A DNA stretch of 64,000 bases from Tessaracoccus timonensis (GTDB lineage: Bacteria; Actinomycetota; Actinomycetes; Propionibacteriales; Propionibacteriaceae), in assembly GCF_900343145.1 (NCBI RefSeq), contig NZ_LT996886.1, forward strand, positions 62,001 to 126,000, read 5' to 3'. Position numbers and translations under genes: made by a program. Below the pieces are notes generated by a model. That model was not told the origin of the DNA. It searched no databases and saw only the letters and a list, made by a program, of their open reading frames with translations. Positions 7,811-16,477 of the stretch are shown in pieces (positions within the stretch are counted from its first letter, which is position 1; each line of letters starts with the position of its first letter).

Positions 7811-10453
7811 TTACCGCTGGTCAAGCACCGCCTTGGCGGCCGCAAAACGAGCGATCGGCACGCGGAATGGCGAGCAGGAGACGTAGTCGAGCCCGACTCG
7901 GTTGAAGAACTCAATCGACGCGGGGTCACCGCCGTGCTCACCACACACGCCAGTCTTGAGCTTCGGCTTGGTGCTGCGCCCCTTCTCCACGCCAATCTCG
8001 ACGAGCTGGCCGACGCCGTCGATATCGATACTCTCGAACGGGTTCTGCTCGAGTACGTGGTCGATCACGTACTGGGCGAGGAACCCATTCTCGGCGTCAT
8101 CACGGGAGATGCCGATGCCGGTCTGCGTGAGGTCGTTGGTGCCGAAACTGAAGAAGTCGGCCTCCTCGGCGATCTCGTCTGCAGTCAGCGCCGCCCTCGG
8201 CAGCTCGATCATGGTGCCGATCTTCACCTCGATGCCGGAATCTCCGATCTCCTCGGCGACGGCACGCTCGACGATCTCCCGCTGGAACTTCAGCTCCTGC
8301 CGCAGCGCGACGAGCGGGATCATGATTTCTACCCCGACGGTGTCGCCCTCCCGCTCCTTCACCGCAATCGCAGCGCGGACGATGGCTCTCGCCTGCATGT
8401 CCGGGATCTCCGGGTACAGCATGGCGAGGCGGCATCCTCGGGTACCGAGCATCGGGTTCTGTTCGTGAAGGCGCTTGACCTGCGCGAGCGTCTGCCGTGC
8501 CGCATCGAGAGCGTCCTCGTCCTCGCCGGTGAGTTCGAGGCGCTGCACCAGCAACGACTGCTCGACAAGGTTGGGCAGGAATTCGTGCAGCGGCGGGTCA
8601 AGCAACCGCACCGTGACGGGCAGGCCCTTCATCGCGGTGAAGATGCCCTCGAAGTCTTGCTGCTGCATCGGCAGGATCTCCGCCAGCGCGTCGGCCCGCG
8701 CTTCCGGGGTCTCCGCGAGGATCATGCGTCGCACCGCAGGCAGCCGGTCGCTTGCCATGAACATGTGCTCCGTGCGGCACAGGCCAATGCCTTCCGCACC
8801 CAGCTCCCTCGCTTTCGTTGCGTCCTCGAAATTGTCTGCGTTAGCTCGCACACCGAGGCGACGGATCTCGTCGGCCCAAGCGACGACGTTCTGGAAGTCT
8901 TCGTTGATCTGCGGCGGCACCAAGTCGATGGCTTCTCCATAGATATTGCCGGTCGACCCGTCGATGGTGATGACGTCGCCCTCGGAGAAGACGCGCTCAC
9001 CGATGGTGAGCGTTTTCCCGGCCGCGTCGATCTTGATGCCCGATGCACCGGCCACACAAGGCTTGCCCATGCCGCGAGCCACTACGGCTGCGTGCGAGGT
9101 CATGCCGCCGTGTGCAGTGAGCACGCCCTGCGCCACGATGACGCCGTGAATGTCGTCGGGTGTGGTCTCATAGCGCACCAACACGACGGGTTCACCGCGC
9201 TCGCCACGCTCGGCCGCGACGTCTGCGTCGAAGACGACCTCACCGACGCCGGCGCCCGGAGACGCGGGGAGCCCCTTGGCGACGGGCTGCTTGCCGTGCT
9301 CCGGATCGATGCCCGGGTGCAGGAGCTGATCGAGCTGCCGCGGCTCGATGCGCTGCAGGGCCTCTTCCTTGGTGATGAGGCCTTCCGAGACGAGGTCCGA
9401 GGCCACCTTGAGCGCGGCGGCGGCAGTGCGCTTACCGTTGCGGGTCTGCAGCATGAACAACTTGCCGTCCTCGACGGTGAACTCGATGTCCTGCATGTCA
9501 CGGTAGTGCTGTTCAAGATTGTGCATCGTCTGGACAAGCTGCTCGTACGCGTCGGGCAGCACGTCCTTCATCTCCGCAAGCGGGCGGGGCGTGCGGATGC
9601 CTGCGACGACATCCTCACCCTGCGCGTTTACGAGGAACTCGCCGTACAGCGCCTTCTCACCTGTCGATGGGTTCCTGGTGAAGCACACGCCCGTGGCGGA
9701 GGTGTCGCCGCGGTTACCAAACACCATCTGCTGCACGTTGACCGCCGTGCCGAGCTCGGCGGAGATACCGTTCGCGCGACGGTACACGTCGGCCCTGGGG
9801 TTGAGCCACGACTTAAACACAGCGTTGACCGCCCGGTGGAGCTGCTCGCGGGGGTCACTCGCCCACTCTCCGCCCAGATGCTCGACGGAGATCTCCTTGA
9901 AGGTGCGCACCAAGCCCTCGAGATCGTCGGCAGTCAGATCTGTGTCTTGTGACACGCCACGCTGCATCTTGAGCTCCGTCAAGGCATCCTCATAGGCGTG
10001 CGCGGGCACTCCCTCGACGACCTCACCGTACATCTGGATAAAGCGCCGGTAGCAGTCCCAAGCGAACCGCTCGTTTCCGGCTTCAGCAGCGATGGCTTCG
10101 ACGGACTCGTCGGAGATTCCGAGGTTCAAGATGGTGTCCATCATGCCCGGCATCGAGAACACCGCGCCGGAGCGGACCGACACGAGCAACGGCTTCTCGC
10201 CAGAGCCGAGCTTGCGGCCGGTGCGCTCTTCGAGCCGCTCGAGCGCTGCGTCGATGTCTCCGGCGAGGCGCTCCGGCCACTCACCGCCGCGCTTCATCGT
10301 CTCCACACAAGCGGTGGTGCTGACGGTGAACAGATCTGGGACGGTGATCCCGATCCGGTTCATCTCCGCGACGTTGGCCCCCTTGCCGCCCAGCAGCGAC
10401 TTCATCTCGGCATTGCCGTCCGCAAGATCGTAGATGTAGCGATCGTCACTCAT
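7811..10453 (-). CDS. ppdK: Pyruvate, phosphate dikinase
   Basis: An 880-residue enzyme catalysing the reversible reaction pyruvate + ATP + Pi <=> PEP + AMP + PPi in the cytosol. The N-terminal ATP-grasp has LLGGKGANVAEM and VSVRSGAVFSMPGMMDTILNLG. The swivelling phosphohistidine site is GGMTSHAAVVARGMG, preceded by a Thr in position for regulatory phosphorylation. The C-terminal PEP/pyruvate barrel has GLCRTEHMF, GTRGCRL and GVCGEHGGDPASI, with the catalytic Cys in that last motif. Length matches the family. AAAGGAG upstream of ATG 10453 supports the start. The upstream same-strand gene is its dedicated regulator, and a proton-pyrophosphatase diverges beyond that, so PPi made or used here is likely linked to ion pumping. 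Confidence 0.97.
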   Translation of the reverse strand: MSDDRYIYDLADGNAEMKSLLGGKGANVAEMNRIGITVPDLFTVSTTACVETMKRGGEWPERLAGDIDAALERLEERTGRKLGSGEKPLLVSVRSGAVFSMPGMMDTILNLGISDESVEAIAAEAGNERFAWDCYRRFIQMYGEVVEGVPAHAYEDALTELKMQRGVSQDTDLTADDLEGLVRTFKEISVEHLGGEWASDPREQLHRAVNAVFKSWLNPRADVYRRANGISAELGTAVNVQQMVFGNRGDTSATGVCFTRNPSTGEKALYGEFLVNAQGEDVVAGIRTPRPLAEMKDVLPDAYEQLVQTMHNLEQHYRDMQDIEFTVEDGKLFMLQTRNGKRTAAAALKVASDLVSEGLITKEEALQRIEPRQLDQLLHPGIDPEHGKQPVAKGLPASPGAGVGEVVFDADVAAERGERGEPVVLVRYETTPDDIHGVIVAQGVLTAHGGMTSHAAVVARGMGKPCVAGASGIKIDAAGKTLTIGERVFSEGDVITIDGSTGNIYGEAIDLVPPQINEDFQNVVAWADEIRRLGVRANADNFEDATKARELGAEGIGLCRTEHMFMASDRLPAVRRMILAETPEARADALAEILPMQQQDFEGIFTAMKGLPVTVRLLDPPLHEFLPNLVEQSLLVQRLELTGEDEDALDAARQTLAQVKRLHEQNPMLGTRGCRLAMLYPEIPDMQARAIVRAAIAVKEREGDTVGVEIMIPLVALRQELKFQREIVERAVAEEIGDSGIEVKIGTMIELPRAALTADEIAEEADFFSFGTNDLTQTGIGISRDDAENGFLAQYVIDHVLEQNPFESIDIDGVGQLVEIGVEKGRSTKPKLKTGVCGEHGGDPASIEFFNRVGLDYVSCSPFRVPIARFAAAKAVLDQR

Positions 10454-10567
10454 TAGTCAAGACTCCTTTGACTCGCCCTAGAAGCTTCTTTGCTCCGTTC
10501 GATCTCCAGACTACTCAGTGCGTTGTCCGTGCGAGCACTCGGGCTTGCATTTCTCTTTCTGGGGAGT

Positions 10568-11452
10568 TCACGCGTCAGCGCCACGCGCCCCGCAGCGCAC
10601 ACCTGGTGGCTGGCGGAGCACGCCGCCCAGGCGTCGGGCGCGCGAGGAGACGAGATCAACGATGCGGCTTGCATTTTCCTCGAGCGCAACGCCGGTGGTG
10701 TTGAGCACCGGGCAGCCGAGGTCGCGCATCGTTTGCCCCACCTCGTCGAGTTCGTCGTAGATGTGCGCCAGATCGGCGTACCCGTCTCGGTTGCCGAAGC
10801 CGCCCATGCTGCGGACTCGTTGATTACGGATGGCTTGGAGCCGGTCGGCATCCATCGTGAGGCCGATGATGCGCCATCGGTCGACGCTGAACAGCTCGGA
10901 CGGTGGTGTGATGCCTGGCACTAGTGGCACGTTGGCGGCTTTGTATCCGAGGTAGCCGAGGTAAATAGACAGCGGCGTTTTGCCTGCTCGGGATGGGCCG
11001 ATGAGCACGATGTCGGCTTCGCGGAGCTGCTCGGGGACCGACCCGTCGTCGTTACGGACGGCGAAGTCCATGGCGCTGACGCGGGTGAAGTAGTCGGCTT
11101 CGACCCCGACGGGGCGTCGCATCACCTCTTCGGCACGCGCGCCGCTGGCTTGCTCGATGGCGGCGATGGAGTCTGTCATCAGGTCCGCATGTGGAAGGTC
11201 GTAGTCGTTGCAGAAGCGCTCGACGAGGTCGGCCATTGAGGGTTTGACGAGTGTGAATAAGACGACGATGGGCCGTTCGAGCGGCAGCTCCGCGAGCGCC
11301 GTTTCGACATGCTCCTTCTGGCTGACCCGGCGGTGGCGCACGATTTCGATGTCTTGATCGGGAAACTGCGCCAGTGCAGCACGGGCAATGCGCGCGCCCG
11401 TCTCCCCCGTGGAATCAGCGATGATGTGAATTTCGAGTGGCTCCGTCGACAT
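10568..11452 (-). CDS. Bifunctional PPDK regulatory kinase/Pi-dependent phosphorylase (PDRP/DUF299)
   Basis: A 294-residue protein of the PDRP/PSRP family. Known members inactivate PPDK (or PEP synthase) by ADP-dependent phosphorylation of a Thr next to the catalytic His and reactivate it by Pi-dependent dephosphorylation. Visible are the N-terminal IHIIADSTGETGARIAR signature and the P-loop IGPSRAGKTPLSIYLGYLG near residue 155, followed by YKAANVPLVPG. It sits directly upstream of ppdK on the same strand (114 bp gap), which supports PPDK rather than PEP synthase as the target. Its ATG is 131 bp from the hppA start in the divergent direction. Confidence 0.94.
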   Translation of the reverse strand: MSTEPLEIHIIADSTGETGARIARAALAQFPDQDIEIVRHRRVSQKEHVETALAELPLERPIVVLFTLVKPSMADLVERFCNDYDLPHADLMTDSIAAIEQASGARAEEVMRRPVGVEADYFTRVSAMDFAVRNDDGSVPEQLREADIVLIGPSRAGKTPLSIYLGYLGYKAANVPLVPGITPPSELFSVDRWRIIGLTMDADRLQAIRNQRVRSMGGFGNRDGYADLAHIYDELDEVGQTMRDLGCPVLNTTGVALEENASRIVDLVSSRARRLGGVLRQPPGVRCGARGADA

Positions 11453-11583
11453 GCACCCACACTATCGGGGCCACGATGCGCCGACGCCTTCGACTATGTC
11501 TAGGGGCCGAACACACCTTTCAACTACCGGGTGTAGTATCAGGCAAGGGCAGAACACCTGCCACGACCTCATTCAAGGAAGAA

Positions 11584-14076
11584 GTGGTCACCACCATGTT
11601 GCACAAGTCAAGAACTCGAATCCGCGGCATCGTTGCCGTCATTCTTGCGCTTGCTCTCACCTCCTGTGGCGGCGGGGGCGAACGAGGAGACGTTCATTTG
11701 GGAGGCGAAGCAACGCTGCAGCTGCCCGACCTGGGCGGCGAGATATTCGCCGGTCTGCCGGGCGATCTCCTCCTTGCACTGGGGCTGATCGTCTGCCTGT
11801 TCGGCCTCGGCTTCGGTCTCATCACCTACGTGCAGCTACGTCGCATGCCCGCTCATCGCGCCATGCTCGACGTGGCAGATCTCATCTACGCAACGTGCAA
11901 GGCCTACCTGAAACAGCAGGGCCGGTTCCTGCTACTGCTCTGGGCATTCATCGCGACGATCATCGTCGCCTACTACCTCTTCCTGGTGGACTTCGGCTTC
12001 GGCAAGACCCTCGTCGTCATCGCGTTCTCCCTCATTGGCATGGCCGGTTCGTACGGCGTCGCGTGGTACGGAATCCGGGTCAACACGCTGGCAAACGCTC
12101 GCACCGCACACGCGTCGCTGCGAGGTAAGCCCTACCCGTGCCACGACATCCCCCTGCGCTCGGGCATGAGTATCGGCATGGTGCTCATTTCCGTAGAGCT
12201 CGCGATGATGCTGGTCATCCTGGTGTTCCTCCCAGGCGAGATCGCGGGTGCTTGCTTCCTCGGCTTCGCCATCGGTGAATCGCTCGGTGCTGCGGCCCTG
12301 CGCATTGCTGGCGGCATCTTCACCAAGATCGCCGATATCGGCGCCGATCTCATGAAGATCGTGTTCAAGATCAAGGAAGACGACGCCCGCAATCCCGGCA
12401 CGATCGCTGACTGCACCGGCGACAACGCCGGCGACTCCGTCGGCCCCTCCGCCGACGGGTTTGAAACCTACGGCGTCACTGGTGTTGCGCTCATCACTTT
12501 CATCCTTGTGGGCGTCGACAACACAGCAGTGCAAATCCAGTTGCTGGTATGGCTGTTCGTCATCCGCTCCGTCATGGTGATCGCTTCCGCCATTTCCTAC
12601 TACATCAACCGCGCTCTGACGAGAGCCAAGTACGCGGATGCCGACGATATGGACTTCGAGCAGCCGCTCACCAACTTGGTGTGGATCACGTCTATCTGCT
12701 GCATCATCACGACGTTCCTTACCTCCGCGCTGCTCATCGCACACATGCCGAATGGCATGTGGTGGAAGCTCTCGCTCATCGTGTCGTGCGGCACCATCGC
12801 CGGTGCGCTGATTCCAGAGCTCGTGAAGGTCTTCACCTCCACGAGCGCCAAGCACACCCGCGAGGTCGTGGTGTCCGCACACCAGGGAGGCCCGTCGCTC
12901 AATATTCTCTCTGGCCTGGTTGCCGGAAACTTCTCCGCCTACTGGATCGGGCTGGCCATTGCGGGTCTCATGGGGATCGCCTACGGCATCTCGATGCCGG
13001 GGCTGGGCGACCTCATGCTCGCCCCAGCAGTGTTCGCTTTCGGCCTCGTCGCGTTCGGATTCCTTGGCATGGGGCCGGTGACGATTGCCGTCGACTCCTA
13101 CGGGCCTGTCACCGACAATGCGCAGTCCGTGTTTGAGCTCTCCACCGTCGAAGATGATCCGCAGGCACGCGCAGAACTCGCCGAGGATTTCGGGCGCGAG
13201 GTTGATTTTGAGCGCGCGAAGTTCTTCCTCGAAGCCAACGATGGCGCCGGCAACACCTTCAAGGCCACGGCTAAACCCGTGCTGATCGGCACCGCGGTCG
13301 TAGGCGCCACCACCATGATTATCTCCATCATGATCGGGCTCACCGAACACCTCACCACCAATCTGGACAAGCTCTCGCTCCTGCATGCCCCCTTCCTCCT
13401 CGGCATCGTGGCCGGCGGCGCCATGATCTACTGGTTCACGGGCGCCTCCATCCAGGCCGTCACCACAGGCGCACACCGAGCCGTCGAGTTCATCAAGGAC
13501 AACATCCAGTTGGAAGGCATAGAGAAAGCTTCCGAACGCGATTCGGCTCGCGTGGTGGAAATCTGCACCAGGTATGCACAAAAGGGCATGTTCAACATTT
13601 TCATGGGCGTCTTCTTTGCGACGCTGGCCTGCGCATTCTTGGAACCATTCTTCTTCATCGGTTACCTCATCGCCATGGCCGTCTTCGGCCTCTATCAGGC
13701 GGTATTCATGGCGAATGCTGGCGGAGCCTGGGATAACGCCAAGAAACTCGTCGAGGTGGATCTCGACGCGAAAGCCACTCCCCTGCACGACGCGACCGTC
13801 GTCGGCGACACCGTCGGCGATCCATTCAAGGACACCTCGTCCGTGGCGCTCAATCCCGTCATTAAGTTCACGACGTTGTTCGGCTTGCTCGCGGTCGAAC
13901 TGGCCGTCGCGCTGCCCGCGCTGGGCGTCGCATGGCTGCCGCCGGTGCTCGCGGTGGTGTTCTTCCTCGTCTCGGCCGCGTTCGTCGTGCGCTCGTTCTA
14001 CGCTATGCGCATCAACCAGAACATGGAAGATCTCGACATCGAGAAGGCGGTCGACCCCACCCCGTCGACGCCGTAA
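11584..14076 (+). CDS. hppA: Membrane-bound ion-translocating pyrophosphatase
   Basis: About 830 residues and some 16 membrane segments; it hydrolyses PPi and pumps H+ (possibly Na+). The PPi/Mg site reads EDDARNPGTIADCTGDNAGD followed by SVGPSADGFETYG, a variant of the common DNVGDNVGDCAGMAADLFE. DGAGNTFKATAKP places Lys where K+-independent enzymes have it (K+-dependent enzymes have Ala; family knowledge). The N-terminus is odd: positive residues, a hydrophobic run, then LALTSCGGGG, which fits a lipoprotein box. The start is GTG 11584, preceded by AAGGAAG; ATG 11596 is the alternative, and further in-frame starts run up to 11437. It diverges from the PPDK regulator. A diverged copy of its 3' end lies at 16861-16975. 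Confidence 0.93.
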   Translation: MVTTMLHKSRTRIRGIVAVILALALTSCGGGGERGDVHLGGEATLQLPDLGGEIFAGLPGDLLLALGLIVCLFGLGFGLITYVQLRRMPAHRAMLDVADLIYATCKAYLKQQGRFLLLLWAFIATIIVAYYLFLVDFGFGKTLVVIAFSLIGMAGSYGVAWYGIRVNTLANARTAHASLRGKPYPCHDIPLRSGMSIGMVLISVELAMMLVILVFLPGEIAGACFLGFAIGESLGAAALRIAGGIFTKIADIGADLMKIVFKIKEDDARNPGTIADCTGDNAGDSVGPSADGFETYGVTGVALITFILVGVDNTAVQIQLLVWLFVIRSVMVIASAISYYINRALTRAKYADADDMDFEQPLTNLVWITSICCIITTFLTSALLIAHMPNGMWWKLSLIVSCGTIAGALIPELVKVFTSTSAKHTREVVVSAHQGGPSLNILSGLVAGNFSAYWIGLAIAGLMGIAYGISMPGLGDLMLAPAVFAFGLVAFGFLGMGPVTIAVDSYGPVTDNAQSVFELSTVEDDPQARAELAEDFGREVDFERAKFFLEANDGAGNTFKATAKPVLIGTAVVGATTMIISIMIGLTEHLTTNLDKLSLLHAPFLLGIVAGGAMIYWFTGASIQAVTTGAHRAVEFIKDNIQLEGIEKASERDSARVVEICTRYAQKGMFNIFMGVFFATLACAFLEPFFFIGYLIAMAVFGLYQAVFMANAGGAWDNAKKLVEVDLDAKATPLHDATVVGDTVGDPFKDTSSVALNPVIKFTTLFGLLAVELAVALPALGVAWLPPVLAVVFFLVSAAFVVRSFYAMRINQNMEDLDIEKAVDPTPSTP

Positions 14077-14094
14077 CCGGAAGGAGGCCATCGC

Positions 14095-14469
14095 ATGGTG
14101 ATTCGGATGGCCGTGGTGGCAGCAGTCCTCGCGCTCACGCTGACTGCAGGAAGCGCTCTGGAGCTGATGGTGGTGCCCGCGCCGTGGGCGCTGGCGGTGA
14201 TCGCACTCGGCTGGTGGTTGGGCAGCGGCAACTCGACGCGACGCCAGGTGTGGGCCGCAACAGCACTGGCCGCACTCCTGCCTGGTATCGCCGCCTTCGC
14301 ACTGTGGCTGTGGACAGCCCTGAACGATCCCTACGCGCCGGAACCGGCCCTGCTCGGGATCCTCGCTCGAGTGGGCGCAGGCGCAGCCCTCGCCTTGCTC
14401 GGCTTCGGGTTCCTGCGCCGCTTTGAGACCCGCGCCCACCGGCCCACGCCCCAGGTTGCCAACCGCTGA
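14095..14469 (+). CDS. Small integral membrane protein, unknown function
   Basis: 124 residues with three to four hydrophobic segments (MVIRMAVVAAVLALTLTAG, PWALAVIALGWWLG, ALAALLPGIAAFALWLW, VGAGAALALLGFGFL) and a basic C-terminal tail (RRFETRAHRPTP). A strong GGAAGGAGG lies 8-9 bases before ATG 14095 and only 18 bases separate it from hppA, so it is probably cotranscribed with the pyrophosphatase. No family recognised. Confidence 0.75.
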   Translation: MVIRMAVVAAVLALTLTAGSALELMVVPAPWALAVIALGWWLGSGNSTRRQVWAATALAALLPGIAAFALWLWTALNDPYAPEPALLGILARVGAGAALALLGFGFLRRFETRAHRPTPQVANR

Positions 14470-14649
14470 CCGCCTAAGCGCAACGTCATTGCGCTCGTGT
14501 CAGCCTGCTATCGACAACAGCGTCCCTTCGGCATGCATACCTCATCGACGCGGCCATCGTGATTTTCGGGGGGGGTAGTTCTGTGAGGCACGGCCCCGAG
14601 CTTTTCTGTCCGGAGAGGTTCGGTACGCGCTTGGCTGACTGGCTTGTCA

Positions 14650-15078
14650 TTGTTCTCGGTCATGCTCATAGTCATTCTCCTTCAGATCAGCTTGACCTCT
14701 TGCGCAGACCATTTGACGCCCCTCCATGTGCCACCAGCCAGCACCGCCAGAGATGTTGCCGACTTTCTTCACATCCAGGTGGAGCGTGTGACTTGGATAG
14801 TAGGCGACGATCTGGCCAAGCCGACGCAGGTGTTCCCCTTATGGAGTGCCGTCTCGGATCAGGTTCGACCCGAGCCAGTCCAGCCATCCTGCCACCGTCC
14901 GAACACTACACAGGGCATGGCGTCGATCTGTGAGCTCGCGGGCGATCCGACATGCTAACCACTCATGCTTCCGACACCAGGACTCGACCAGCTCCGCTAC
15001 TGCCACACTCAGACGTGTTAGCCGGTACAGCGGAGCACTCGAACGGCCCTCCTGCCCTACCGCACCGGCGGTTTGATA
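14650..15078 (-). pseudogene. IS481-type transposase remnant
   Basis: Read on the minus strand from about 15078, one frame gives LYRLTRLSVAVAELVESW, then ACRIARELTDRRHALCSVRT and VAGWLDWLGSNLIRDGTP. A TAA stop follows, then in the same frame GEHLRRLGQIVAYYPSHTLH, LDVKKVGNISGGAGWW and HMEGRQ. This matches the N-terminal HTH/linker and first catalytic Asp region of IS481-like transposases (PGxxxHxDVKKxGxIxxGGGW). The rest of the catalytic domain is absent, and no start codon or terminal repeat is evident. It is a fragment with at least one nonsense codon. The same interval also encodes weak plus-strand ORFs that I regard as shadows. Confidence 0.7.
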
Positions 15079-15098
15079 GCAGACGACCCATTTCGGTC

Positions 15099-15411
15099 AT
15101 GTCAAGCGGGCCCGTCGTTATGACCCAACACTATCGGGACAGCAGTGACCCGATGCATTCGTACACTAACGGCATTGCAGAGAACAGGGCTACAGTCTGC
15201 ACATTCGCCTTCGATGCGGCGGGAAAGGTGACGACTGCACAAGTCTGCGACGGATGGAGCCAGCAGTTGGCAAAGGGAAGCCTCAACGAGGCCCTTCTAG
15301 CCCATTAATGTAATGAGCCGAGCCGATGCCGCCTCCATCTCGCTTCCCGCCGTACCAGCTACGATTCGCCGACTACCGAAGAACGTGACTGCGCGCGGAC
15401 CCGTTCTGTGA
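15099..15411 (+). pseudogene. Candidate frameshifted small ORF preceding the 15408 gene
   Basis: From ATG 15099 or 15120 a frame runs MTQHYRDSSDPMHSYTNG..., then CTFAFDAAGKVTTAQVCDGW, then LNEALLAH and TAA 15306. The +1 frame, open from 15301, continues VMSRADAASISLPAVP... to TGA 15409-15411. That stop overlaps GTG 15408 of the next gene (GTGA), an arrangement typical of coupled genes. Joining the frames at 15301-15308 would give one protein of about 100 residues. Its TFAFDAAGKVTTAQV beta-hairpin pattern and trailing helix resemble YbaB/EbfC-like proteins of type VII loci (inference). The upstream flank is the IS481 remnant. Confidence 0.35.
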
Positions 15412-15710
15412 TCGAGGATGCCCTCGCCGAAAGCAGAAACAGCCCCGTTCTGAAGGAAGAATCATCACCTGAAAGCATCGAACTGCACGATCCTGATCGG
15501 CATGTGATTCTCACCTGCGTGGGGAACACTGTCGTCAAATGCGAGGTAGATACGACTTGGGCGCGGGCAAAAGATTGGACCGACATCGAGGAAGCACTCG
15601 CCGAAGCTTTTGCGCAGGTCGAGGCTGCGGAGTCGTTCACGCCTACTCGCCGTTGGCTAGCACAGTTGCACCAGATTGCCCAGGAGTTCACTGAATACCA
15701 GGAAGATTAA
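15408..15710 (+). CDS. Small acidic protein, YbaB/EbfC-like pattern
   Basis: 100 residues from GTG 15408, the only start in an otherwise open frame. The order of elements is a polar N-terminus, a beta-strand pattern (SIELHDPDRHVILTCVGNTV, VKCEVD), then a long helix (WTDIEEALAEAFAQVEAA). This strand-strand-strand-helix plan resembles YbaB/EbfC-fold proteins often encoded beside WXG100 proteins in actinobacteria. The resemblance is by pattern only and is not a confident family assignment. It ends four bases before the ATG of the next gene, and the whole cassette to 16852 has gaps of 1-4 bases, indicating one operon. Confidence 0.6.
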   Translation: MIEDALAESRNSPVLKEESSPESIELHDPDRHVILTCVGNTVVKCEVDTTWARAKDWTDIEEALAEAFAQVEAAESFTPTRRWLAQLHQIAQEFTEYQED

Positions 15711-15714
15711 CCAC

Positions 15715-16050
15715 ATGGATTACGACACCCTCAAGCACAGGTTCGGCTGGTTCAAGGAAGAGGCAGACCGACTCGACGAAATCTCTGCACGCCTCGACTG
15801 TGAGAGAAGGAATGTCGAGGGCATACACCTCCACATGACGAATGCATACTTCAGCAGCCTTCAGACCGAATACAACGGCCTGAACGAAGCTCTGACCGGT
15901 GGCAAACGTTCTTTGGAGGAAGGATCGACGCTGACGGACAACTACGCTGAGGCCATCCGCCGTACAGGACGGACATATCTGAAGCAAGAAGCCGAGAATG
16001 AGGAGGATGCAACCAGAATCACCAAACTGATGGACAACGAGAACTTCTGA
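15715..16050 (+). CDS. Small helical protein, possibly WXG100/ESX-like
   Basis: 111 residues, almost entirely helical and charged: MDYDTLKHRFGWFKEEADRL, a long heptad-like region through ERRNVEGIHLHMTNAYFSSL, then TLTDNYAEAIRRTGRTYL. Size, two-helix potential and lack of a signal peptide are like ESAT-6/WXG100 proteins. A canonical central WXG is not present (FGWFK near the N-terminus is the nearest), so secretion is only a suggestion. It lies four bases after the YbaB-like gene and three bases before a membrane protein gene. Confidence 0.6.
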   Translation: MDYDTLKHRFGWFKEEADRLDEISARLDCERRNVEGIHLHMTNAYFSSLQTEYNGLNEALTGGKRSLEEGSTLTDNYAEAIRRTGRTYLKQEAENEEDATRITKLMDNENF

Positions 16051-16053
16051 AAG

Positions 16054-16476
16054 ATGTCTGAGATGGCCCAACTTGTCGATACACTCGACGCCAGCAGTCC
16101 AGATTGGCGGTCACCGGCGAAGGACATGTATTCAATGAGACGTTTTGTTGTTCAGTCAAAGGCCCCAACGGTCAAGGACATGATCAGTGTTTTCGACGAT
16201 CTCGATTCTGCTACTGATTCATACTTCCTCGGCGCGACCCTCTTAGTCGCAGGCATCATTGTCGCGGTCGTGGGCATCCTCCTGGCAATCCCGTCTGGAG
16301 GTTGGGGACTGGTGGTGTCGATCATCGGCGGACTGATCACGCTGGCTGGATGGTTCACGCTTCCCGACATGTCTGGTGAATTGACGGCTGCTCAAGAGAA
16401 ATTCTCCAGCCTCGCGAGCGACCTCAGAGCAGTGTCGTGGGGCGAACCAACTACAGACGCGGCCTGGAGTTGGTAG
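16054..16476 (+). CDS. Membrane protein with central transmembrane hairpin, unknown
   Basis: 140 residues: a soluble N-terminal part (residues 1-50), two adjacent transmembrane segments (FLGATLLVAGIIVAVVGILL and GWGLVVSIIGGLITLAGWF), and a helical C-terminal tail ending AWSW. The soluble-TM-TM-soluble layout resembles hydrophobic proteins found next to WXG100-like genes, but I cannot name the family. It starts at ATG 16054, three bases after the previous stop, and is followed one base later by another membrane protein gene. Confidence 0.6.
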   Translation: MSEMAQLVDTLDASSPDWRSPAKDMYSMRRFVVQSKAPTVKDMISVFDDLDSATDSYFLGATLLVAGIIVAVVGILLAIPSGGWGLVVSIIGGLITLAGWFTLPDMSGELTAAQEKFSSLASDLRAVSWGEPTTDAAWSW

Positions 16477-16477
16477 C

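Noticed and set aside
7934-9952. Long plus-strand open frame antisense to ppdK
   Set aside because: No recognisable motifs; PPDK on the minus strand is complete with catalytic residues.
11932-14439. Open frame of over 800 codons on the minus strand across hppA
   Set aside because: Antisense shadow of a high-GC gene; low-complexity Glu/Arg/His/Gly composition and no family motifs, whereas the plus strand encodes an unmistakable pyrophosphatase.
14559-14958. Plus-strand ORFs including one with a hydrophobic N-terminus and LTSC (lipoprotein-like)
   Set aside because: They lie over the IS481 remnant, whose minus-strand translation has family similarity.
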